Origin: Zygnema cylindricum
Taxonomy: Eukaryota > Streptophyta > Zygnematophyceae > Zygnematales > Zygnemataceae
Direction of reading: 5' to 3'
NCBI GenBank assembly: GCA_037447655.1
Contig: JBBHKE010002279.1
Span: forward strand, 124,001-188,000
DNA length: 64,000 nucleotides
The notes below the pieces were generated by a model. It did not search any database. It was given only the letters and a program-made list of their open reading frames with translations, and was not told the origin of the DNA. The stretch's first letter is position 1, and each line of letters opens with the position of its first letter. The position numbers and the translations under genes are program-made. Below are positions 55,861-64,000 of the stretch, piece after piece.

Positions 55861-57336
55861 CTAAGTAAGTCTGATAATCTTCTTCCCCCTATCTCTCTCC
55901 ATTTGAATCCCCAAAATATATTTTGCCTCCCCTAAATCCTTCGTATCAAATCTGCTTCTAAGATCTGTTTTTAACTTATAAATCTTTTCTAAGGATTTAC
56001 TCAACACAAGCAGATCATCCACATAAATTGCAATAAAAATGACACCATTCTCATCTTCAAACATATAGATAGAATGGTAAGAGCTGATACGGATATATCG
56101 CAGACTGGTAAGAAACTCATCTAGTTTCTTATTCCACTGTCGGGGAGCCTGCTTTAGTCCATATAAGGACTTTATGAGCCTGCAAACTTTGCTCTCTTCT
56201 CCTTCTTCCACGAACCCCTCGGGTTGTCTCATGAAAATTTCTTCCTCTAACTCACCATTGAGGAAAGCAGTCTTAAAATCCATCTGATGTATTTCCATGT
56301 CTTCCGCTGCTGCCAGACTGAGGAGAATCCTTATTGATACGAACCGAACAACTGGAGCAAAGGTCTCCTCATAGTCAATCCCCTCCTTTTGGGTGAACCC
56401 TTTCGCTACCAATCGAGCCTTATATCTCTCAATGGTATTATCTGGGTTCAGTTTTAGTTTAAATACCCATTTACACCCAATAGGTTTTCTGTCTGGAGGA
56501 CAATTTGCTAGTTCCCAAGTATTTGCTTCCATGATAGAAGCCATCTCATCATTTATAGCTCTAATCCATCTTTCTTTCTCTGGACTATTCACTTCCTCCG
56601 AGTAAGACTGAGGATCATCAAGGTTAGATAGCTCAGTTACCTTATGAGCGGCTTGTTTTTCCTGTAATCTTTTGCTGCTCCTCCTTCCTCCCTCAAACTC
56701 CGAAGCAAGAATGGATGGAAGTCTTAGATTTCTTCTCACTGTCTCATCGGCTCCCCTGTCCATGGAAACCGGTTCTTGTCCCGCTTCTTCTATCTCCTCG
56801 AAGTCCATAGGAGTATGTGAGGTTTCCGGTGAGTCTCCTGTATCTTGGATCTCCCCTGAATCTGTAATCACGGTTTCACCCATGTCCCTTTCGGGAACGA
56901 CCGAGTTCTCCTCACTTTCGGACTCAAATCTGATCCTTATCTTCTTTGTATATTTGAAGGGGTCAAATGACTTCCCTTCATCCATGACAACTAAGTGTTT
57001 GACCAGAATGATATCTTTCTTTGCTAAGTCATAGATTCTATATCCCTTAACATCCTCATCATATCCCACAAAGTATCCAGGTTTTCCTTTAGCATCTAGT
57101 TTCCAGTTTTTCCTATCCGTGTCAACACTGTAAATTTGGCTACCAAATACTTTAAGGTGTGAGATATCTGGTTTCCTTCCAACCCATCTCTCATAAGGTG
57201 TCACTCTGTTTACAGCTGAGGTAAGGACTCTATTCTTGAAGTTGTTGGCACAGTTCATTGCTTCTGCCCAAAATCTCTTTCCTATTTTCTTGTCAGCCAA
57301 CATACTGCGTACACTATCTCCTAGTGTTCGATTCAA
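55861..57336 (-). pseudogene. A5 integrase C-terminal part and reverse transcriptase
   Basis: 491 open codons. It begins inside the integrase core just after the catalytic Glu (MNRTLGDSVRSML), then HLKVFGSQIYSVDTDRKNWK and GYFVGYDEDVKGYRIYD, an acidic linker, and SSKRLQEKQAAHKV. Reverse transcriptase starts at EMASIMEANTWELANCPP, with MDFKTAFLNGELEEE (first Asp), SLYGLKQAPRQWNKKL and AIYVDDLLVLSK. It ends DLGEAKYILGIQMERDRGKK before a TAG. All reverse transcriptase catalytic residues remain. Confidence 0.92.
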
Positions 57337-58290
57337 CCTCTCAGCTACCCCATTTTGTTATAGGTTATATGGTACAGTTTTCTGGTGCTGCACTCCCTCA
57401 TATCTCAAATATTCCTCAAACTCGTTAGAGGTATATTCCCCCCCCATTATCACTCTTTATCCTCTTAATGGGGGTTTCATGCAACTTTTCACTCCAAGCT
57501 TTATATTTTTTGAAGTAAGTTGATGCTTCAGACTTTGTTTTCAGAAAGTAGACTCTAGAGTATCTAGACCAGTCATCAGTTACTGTCATCATAAACCTCT
57601 TTCCTCCAACCGAAGGTACTTTTCCAGGTCCCCAAATATCTGTGTGGACCAAATCTAACACACTCTCACCTCTATATGTGGTGGCTTTGGGAAAGGGAAG
57701 TCTATGAGCCTTACCTTGAGCACAACCACTACAATCATCCATCATTTCATTATCCCCAAACTAAATGCCATCTACTACCCCAAGTTTTTTAATTTCCCTT
57801 AACCTATCAAAATGCACATGCCCCAACCGCTTATGCCAAATCATCATCTTAGGAACACCAACATAGTAAGCATTCTTCTTTTCATTACTCAAGTTAAGCC
57901 TAAACATTCCTTGGCTACCCTTATCTGCTGTGAAGTAAATTTCATCCCCATACTTAGCTGTAAAGACTCCCTTTCTAGTTAAGGTATCAAACTCTTTGTC
58001 ATCTAACACAGACGTAGAGACAAGATTTTTACTCAGCTGAGGAATGTAAAGTACATCAGAGAATGTAAGTATAGAAGTCTTACCCTCCACTAAGACTATC
58101 AGATCTACTGATCCCAGAAGATCTGTGGTAACCACTCTCCCATCCCCATACTCTATCTCTACAGTAGGAATTTTTCTTAACTTAGTGAAGAGTTCTTTAT
58201 CACGACACATATGCATGGATGCACTTGAGTCGATGATCCATCCTTTCTGTGGAGCTTCCCAGATTGCTCCAAGGGCACACTTCTGCCTCC
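57337..58290 (-). pseudogene. A5 protease and integrase N-terminal relic
   Basis: The protease site reads WIIDSSASMHM (about 58250-58218), where Ser replaces the Gly of the DSG triad. IPTVEIEYGDG and TFSDVLYIPQLSKNLVST follow, then the HHCC finger (MIWHKRLGHVHFDRL ... CSGCAQGKAHRLPFPK) with a TAG at 57763-57761 between its halves. HTDIWGPGKVPS has the first integrase Asp; SDNGGG ends in a one-base shift (57440), after which NGVAERLN continues in the next frame. Confidence 0.87.
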
Positions 58291-58439
58291 GAGGAATCTC
58301 CTTCTCCTCTAGACTCTCGTCAAGAAGAAGCTCCCCATCCTCCTCAGAGGACTCATCCTCGGTTTCTCCTGAACTTTTGTAACCACAAGTGCATTTTTCT
58401 TCCCTTTGGAAGAACCCCCTCTATGGTTCTCTTGGAGCC

Positions 58440-59370
58440 TCAGCTCTGATAGCTTGACACAATCTGCGATAAAGTGTCCCTACTTTTTGCAATAATGACA
58501 AAGACCCTTTGGGGGCCTCTGTCCCCCAGAATGATCTTTTTCCCCTCTATAAGGTTTCTTCGAGTCCTTCCCCCATCGGTCCCCTCCTGCTGCTAGAGCT
58601 TGAATGCTCTTTCCTCCTCTCCTAATCTCCATTGTGTTTTCCTGCACAAGTATCATCCTGACTACTGTGTTCCATTTCCATGAACTATCAGGCATTCCCT
58701 GTACTCGGTACACTATGTTTTCGAACTCATCTGGTAATTTCATGATAAGAGTGTTAACTCTCATTTTCATTGTACCTGTCCACCCGGCACTTTCCATTTC
58801 CATATACAAAGAAGAAAGATCATTACAGTAATCTAACATCTTTCCTCCTTTGTAAGTGTAACTCACTAGCTTTTGCTCAGCCAACTGGAGCTCCTGAATA
58901 GTTCCAGCTCTATAAATCTCCACCAAACTCATCCACAACTCCTCGTCCTTGTATATGTGAAGATGAGGAGTGGCCAAACCTTGAGTGAGGTGCCTCAGAA
59001 TGAAGTTCTTGGCAACCATGTTTACATCCTCCCACATTTGAGTATCGTTCTCCATGGTCTTCACGGTTGCCGCCTCGATATTGTGGCAATAGGAGTGAGG
59101 GGTGTCTCCTTCCCTTTCCCCTTTTCGGACACACTGCTGTCCCCATCATCTGCCTCCTCCGCTGAGGCAACCGTTGTTGCAGGAAACCTTACTCCCCCAA
59201 ATCCTGGTGGAGTTTCGAAGGTGGACGTTTCACTTGTCCACTGACGATACCCAGTATCGTTTTTCACACAAAGCTCCCATCATCATGGCTTCCCAATAGA
59301 TGAACCCAGATCCATTGAAGGTGGGCACCCTAGAGGGTGGGCCCATAACCTGCAATTTTGTGTCCTCCAT
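58440..59370 (-). pseudogene. A5 gag, nearly open
   Basis: ATG at 59370-59368 in the LTR; MEDTKLQVMGPPSRVP, then FNGSGFIYWEAMMMGALCEK. One base is missing at about 59248 (KRYW), and the frame resumes (GQVKRPPSKLHQ-type region). The 194-codon frame 59064-58480 holds NMVAKNFILRHLTQGLATPH, MLDYCNDLSSLYMEMESAG and TLIMKLPDEFENIVYR. It ends with KGLCHYCKK and TAG, so the CCHC knuckle is cut after two Cys. Confidence 0.88.
59336..59350 (-). promoter_or_regulatory. A5 primer-binding site, perfect half-tRNA-iMet match
   Basis: Minus strand GGTTATGGGCCCACC, the exact complement of GGUGGGCCCAUAACC in the anticodon arm of eukaryotic initiator tRNA-Met. It directly follows the LTR end TTGCA. Confidence 0.88.
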
Positions 59371-59735
59371 TAGACCACAAAATACAGAAAGCCTCTAGAT
59401 AGTATTTAACTAACCCACTTTAAGCCACAACCACTGCTGCCCAAGAAGGCAAACTGACAATTTGTCTGCACCTCTGTGTAGCCTGGACTCCCCTGAGTCC
59501 TTAGTAAAAAGAATCACTGAAAACAGCCAACCAGCAGATAAGTTATGAGCTGGCAAAAATGCCAATTTATACAAGGCTCTCTTAGAGAGAGAGGTGTTTA
59601 TCTACCAAAATTTCCTAAGTCCTAAATCTCTCTCACAACTCCTATCTACTAAAGTACGAACCAATCATATTACTGTAAAGTACAGAAAGGTACTACGGCC
59701 GATGTACTTTCTGTACGGCCGGTGTACGACAAGGC
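59351..59735 (-). repeat. 5' LTR remnant of A5
   Basis: Matches 54006-54394 closely up to GTGTACGACAAGGC. Joined there to inverted H2 sequence through a shared GC. Confidence 0.88.
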
Positions 59736-60390
59736 GCAGATTTTACGGTGTATTTTTCAAAGTGTTCCTATGTCTAAGAACGAAATGCCTACTTGGGCTT
59801 TTGTTATTTTAAGTATGTAAGAGTTTTAGACGACTACAAAATGTGTGACAGACCACGAAATGAAATGTAGAGGACCACAAAACTTCCTAAAACTGCTAAA
59901 CAGCGACGGTTGTAGACGTCGAGTTTTTTTGTGACATTAAAAATGTTAAGTGTTTTTTGAAATAACAAAATCATGCTACCTTGTGATGTCATTAGTATGT
60001 AAACTTTCCGCCATGGGTTCACGGTTTCTTTTTCTTATCTTTTATCATTTGACATGGTATCAAACTAAGACCGAAAGTAATAATAAAAAAAAAAAAAAAA
60101 ACTTTCATTTGATACTATTATTGCTACATTTCATTTAGAGAAGAGAGAAAGAGAGCGGTCGAAAAAGAAAGAGGGAGAGAGACTAAGGCGACTAAAACTT
60201 TTGCAAAAGACCCATGAATAAAAATGGAGGTCCGAGACCTCAAAGATTTTTTTTTCCATACATGCTTGTCAATTTCGTACGTACATGCGCATGCCGAGCA
60301 GGGAAAAAAACGCGTGTTCTTTCCCTCGTGCAAATAATTTCAAAGACGTTTCACTCGTGCAATATTTTTTTTCTATTCGCCAATCAACTT
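59735..60390 (-). mobile_element. H2 fragment, inverted
   Basis: Reverse complement of about 47405-48060 (CGCAGATTTTACGGTG through CCGCCATGGGTTC and CATGAATAAAAATGGAGGTC). It lacks both termini. Confidence 0.85.
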
Positions 60391-61060
60391 TCTCTCGCGT
60401 TCATCACATGAAACTTAATTTGGACGGTCCAGATTCATTTGACGAAATTCGTAAGGCTTGTAAATATTTAACAATATTTTGTCCTGTGTATTAATTATTA
60501 GTGTATACCTTTGGTACACTCACATTAATAGAGGTAATTGATTGATTACGTACGGCTGGAATGCCTCCGTACAGTGAGTAGTAAGCTGTAGTGTATATTT
60601 GTAGGACTTAGTCATTTTGAGACTTAGGAACTTTTTGGACAGAAACTGTTTTTGCTCCTTTTTGGGAATTTCATCTGAGAATTGCTCTCAGTTTTATTGG
60701 CAGAATTATCTGAAATTTTGCATGTGTGTTCCTCCTTATGTTGACAATATTGTGGCAAATTTACAGACCTATTGTGTGTCATATTTGCTTGGGGATTCAT
60801 TGTGAAGTTGGTCAGATTTATCAAAGTTATGGCAAGCTGTTTTTCTGCAACTTTGACTGAGTGTTGTGATTATTCGGTTTGGTATTATTATATGAAATTT
60901 GGTGGGAATAATTATTGGACTAGAAAATATCTGGTTGAGTAGTTTCAGCTTGGTTTGGTTATTCTGTATAATTCTGAGTGGAATCAAAGGAGGCTGTTTT
61001 GGGGTAGTCTGTGGTGCTTCCGAGGGTACATTCATAGCTGAAAAGGGCTATGAACAACAA
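60391..61060. other. Unassigned T-rich DNA
   Basis: Weakly similar to 44830-45055. A 111-codon + frame (60899-61234) spans this and the following inverted repeat but has no recognised domain. Confidence 0.45.
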
Positions 61061-61440
61061 ACATTTCGTAATGGGCAAGGAAATTTTAAATTTGTAAACC
61101 TAGCCCACAAGATTGGTAAAGACATGTTTTTACGGAGAGCCCTCCACGTCGTCTTTCCGTACGGTCTAAGCGATGGTCAAAATTTGGGAAAATACCATAT
61201 GCCCGATTCGCTTTTGCAGCATAAATCGTATTAGTAAGAATTTTGTGATGATAACAAGTCGAACATGTGGAAGTTAGTGACATGTAGAATTTCAAAAAAC
61301 AGATATCCAACTCATAAATCTATAGTATGTTGTTCTGTGGCTACTACACCCACTGAAGATGAAGACGAGGGTGGAGTAGTCATCATAAAATTAAGTCAAG
61401 CAAGAAGTTCTCACAGATGCTTAGAAAAACAAACAACTTT
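61060..61440 (-). repeat. Inverted partner of 45056-45480
   Basis: Shared landmarks: ACATTTCGTAATGGGYAAGG, TTTTTACGGAGAGCCCTCC, GATAACAAGTCGAACATGTG, TACTACACCCACTGAAGATG. It lacks the 63-bp tandem duplication of the other copy. Confidence 0.82.
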
Positions 61441-61444
61441 GGAA

Positions 61445-61568
61445 CAAAACCAAAACTCTTACATACATAAAATAACAAAAGCCCAAGTAGCCATTTCGTT
61501 CTTAGACATAGGAACACTTTGACAAATACACCGTAAAATCTGCGCTCAAATCCAAAGTATCATTGTAA
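61445..61568 (+). mobile_element. H2 right-end fragment
   Basis: Equivalent to about 47968-48086 without the terminus; fused to the inside of H1 at 61569. Confidence 0.75.
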
Positions 61569-62369
61569 AGCATTTTGGCGTTTTCCCTTTTTCGACCTCC
61601 GCGCAAGATGATCCAGCCCGTCAAAAAACTTCATTAAAACACACCTCGTGATTGGATTTGAGAGAAATTATCATCCAAACAACAAATGAAAAACGGTCGA
61701 CGCAGGCGCCATACGATTGGAAAAATTTTACGACTACAGAGAGAACTCTTTAATTTTCTCCCTGGCCGTCATGCGCATGTAAGGAAAAAGACAAGCATGT
61801 ACGGAAAAATATTTGCAGGGTTCTAAGACCTCCACGTTCATTCATATGTCCTTTGCAGAATTTTGCGTGTTGTCACCTCTCCCCTCTCCCTCTCAAATTA
61901 TCCCTTTTATCTCACACTTTTAAAAATGATGCACAACAATAATCATATTAAATGAAAGATGTTTACAAAATGATTATATTGACTACCATTTATGTTTATT
62001 TTTAGGGCAAGTCGAGTGAGAAAAGTCAAAAAATTGAAATCGGATAACCATGGCCGAAAGTTCTTTAATCTGTGACATCCACTTTGTCACAAATGAGCAT
62101 GGCGTCAAAATGTCAAAAAACCCAAAACGTATACCATGTCACAAAATTATAAAAATCTAGACGTCTTCACTTGACGCTATTTTTGTTGGCGCCACCAATT
62201 TTGTAATCGACTTCAACCGTCTCAAAGTTGTACCTACGTCAACAACCTTCACATGGTAAAGTTACAATTTCATTTTCACAAATTAGGACGCTCTTCAAAG
62301 TTGTACGGACAATCTTCACTACAATCCAAAATACTTTATCGAAGTACCAATTATATAAAAGACGCACCC
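61569..62369 (+). mobile_element. H1 copy 3, 5' truncated
   Basis: Equivalent to 46286-47094, ending GACGCACCC and TAA (62370-62372). Confidence 0.85.
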
Positions 62370-62439
62370 TAACACGTAGTTCGAAGAGTGTTATAGTACT
62401 CGTGTTTTGAGATTTACGATCTAAAAAATCTTTAATTCA

Positions 62440-63381
62440 GGTTGTGTGCCCATGCGATAAAGTAAGGGTTTTTTTCCATTATTTTCACAAAAAATGGGAC
62501 TTGCAACATCGCCGTAGGAAAAAAAGGGAAAAAACCAAAGTACATTTTGCGCCATCTTAGAACTTTGATAGTACGCCATTTTGGCGTTATTATCTTTTCG
62601 ACCCACTTCCATGTCACGCCGGCTCATCTTCACACTTGTACTAAAATCAACTCCAAGGTGATTTTAATAGAAGTAATAATTAATTGACGAATAGAAAAAA
62701 AATATTGCACGAGTGAAACGTCTTTGAAATTTTTTGCACGAGGGAAAGTACACACTATTTTTTCCCTGCTCGGCATGCGCATGTACGTACGAAAGTGACA
62801 AGCATGTACGGAAAAAAAAATCTTTGAGGTCTCGGACCTCCATTTTTATTCATGGGTCTTTTGCAAAAGTTTTAGTCGCCTTAGTCTCTCTCCCTCTTTC
62901 TTTTTCGACCGCTCTCTTTCTCTCTTCTCTAAATGAAATGTAGCAATAATAGTATCAAATGAAAGTTTTTTGTCTTTTTTTATTATTACTTTCGGTCTTA
63001 GTTTGATGGCATGTCAAATGATAAAAGATAAGAAAAAGAAACCGGGAACCCATGGCGGAAAGTTTACATACTAATGACATCACAAGGTAGCATGATTTCG
63101 TTATTTCAAAAAATGCTTAACATTTTTAATGTCACAAAAAAACTCGACGTCTACAACCGTCGCTGTTTAGCAGTTTTAGGAAGTTTTGTGGTCCTCTACA
63201 TTTCGTTTCGTGGTATGTCACACATTTTGTAGTCATCTAAAACTCTTACATACTTAAAATAGCAAAAGCCCAAGTAGCCATTTCGTTCTTAGACATAGGA
63301 ACACTTTGAAAAATACTCCGTATATTCTGCGCTCAAATCCAAAGTATCATTGTAAAGTTTCGGTTACATGGGCACACCGCC
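62440..63381 (+). mobile_element. H2 copy 2
   Basis: 942 bp with the same ends as copy 1 (GGTTGTGTGCCCATGCG ... ATGGGCACACCGCC). Left flanking triplet TCA (from TTA), right TTA. Confidence 0.83.
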
Positions 63382-64000
63382 TTAGTCCGTCCGCACCTAT
63401 ATTCCTTCCAAATTTAGCACTCGAAGAATCTTTGACGAATTTCAATGCCTACATGGGACCAACCGTAATAAAGCACATAGGCAAGTGGAAACTTGGTGGC
63501 ACTACATGATGGAATATCAATCACAACATTGTTGCCAGTAAAAGTGTCCGTACAACTATTGGCAACGGGCCTTAAAGAACTTCCTTTCAATTATTAGCAA
63601 CTCCTTGTGGACAAGAGGCCTTAAAGAAACTTCTACTCATTTTGGTTACACAAAGTACAATATAGGAATTCTCTAATGGCATAGCGCACATTAATATCAT
63701 ACGGTAACCCAAGCTGGAATTTTTGACCTTTGGTCCCTAGACAAAATTAAAATCACGGTGAACTCAAATTAAGAAAGAAGTTTGTACGAGCAGAGTTTTC
63801 ATTACAAATTCGAACATCCGTTCCATGTCAACTGTTGGGTTGTCCCGTTTAATAAAAATGATGTTGATTGTTCACTACGAATTTTTCTTGTGGTACAATC
63901 AATTTATTATTTTGTGAAAGGTAAAACCTGGCAAACCTAGTGTTGCTCGCTGACTTTCTTTTTTTAGGAACCGGTAGGAATCTTGGTTTTAATTGTCCTG

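Larger units (their letters stand above)
54006..59735 (-). mobile_element. Ty1/copia element A5
   Basis: The 3' LTR is 54006-55011; only 385 bp of the 5' LTR remain (59351-59735). It inserted after GTGTTATA in the DNA beside H1 copy 2 (left flank TTATA). The right side is broken: the LTR runs straight into an inverted piece of H2. Coding parts are better preserved than in A1-A3: one frame of 491 codons and one of 185. Lesions are a few stops and single-base shifts. Confidence 0.93.
61569..64000 (+). repeat. Segmental duplication, copy 2, open at window end
   Basis: Direct copy of 46286-48732, offset about 15.28 kb, including the non-TIR flank 63382-64000. Similarity reaches the last base of the window, so the true end is unknown. 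Confidence 0.9.

Overview
The window looks like intergenic heterochromatin from a repeat-rich plant-type (streptophyte) nuclear genome. It is AT-rich and dominated by Ty1/copia and Ty3/gypsy LTR retrotransposons of plant type, with short TIR elements that look PIF/Harbinger-like and one small intron-containing gene for a secreted LysM protein. I cannot name the species. No bacterial operon, CRISPR array, rRNA gene or complete tRNA gene is visible.

Layout. 1-4045: 3' part of a copia element (A1, +). 4090-4507: G-rich 33-bp minisatellite. 4508-18245: an old chromodomain gypsy element (G1, -), split inside its chromodomain codons by a copia element (A2, +, 6202-11914) and carrying a TIR element (M1) in its 3' LTR. 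18330-19690: a 49-bp tandem satellite. 19740-20667: a dispersed repeat (RepX) with a second, inverted copy at about 33740-35020. 20668-24743: a short non-autonomous copia element (A4, -). 24744-33224: an old copia remnant (A6, -) whose gag was hit by A3 (+, 24851-31929, perfect 5-bp target duplication GAAGC). 35030-36200: RepX pieces and a tandem duplication. 36850-38395: long TA-rich microsatellites. 38396-44352: the best preserved element (C1, -), with an uninterrupted 1174-codon pol reading frame. 44354-49900: TIR elements (H1, H2) and other repeats. 50102-51047: the LysM gene and its TATA box (-). 51686-54005: more TIR elements. 54006-59735: copia A5 (-). 59735-64000: rearranged copies of the H1/H2 block; 61569-64000 is a direct duplicate of 46286-48732.

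The most striking shared feature is how the copia elements begin. In all six with a visible 5' end or LTR end (A2, A3, A4, A5, A6, C1) and in the 3' LTR of A1, the gag start codon, or its mutated relic, lies exactly 20 nt before the end of the LTR. The primer-binding site that follows (consensus GGTTATGGGCCCACC) is therefore read as gag codons. It is complementary to the anticodon arm of initiator tRNA-Met, which implies priming by a cleaved half-tRNA as in Drosophila copia and yeast Ty5. G1 uses the ordinary 3'-end site (TGGTATCAAAGC).

The A-type LTRs also share two unexplained modules. One is a palindrome of about 46 bp; the other is an antisense pair of A-box/B-box-like sequences spaced as in tRNA genes. 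Apart from the LysM gene and possibly C1 pol, every coding region here is a decayed transposon relic.
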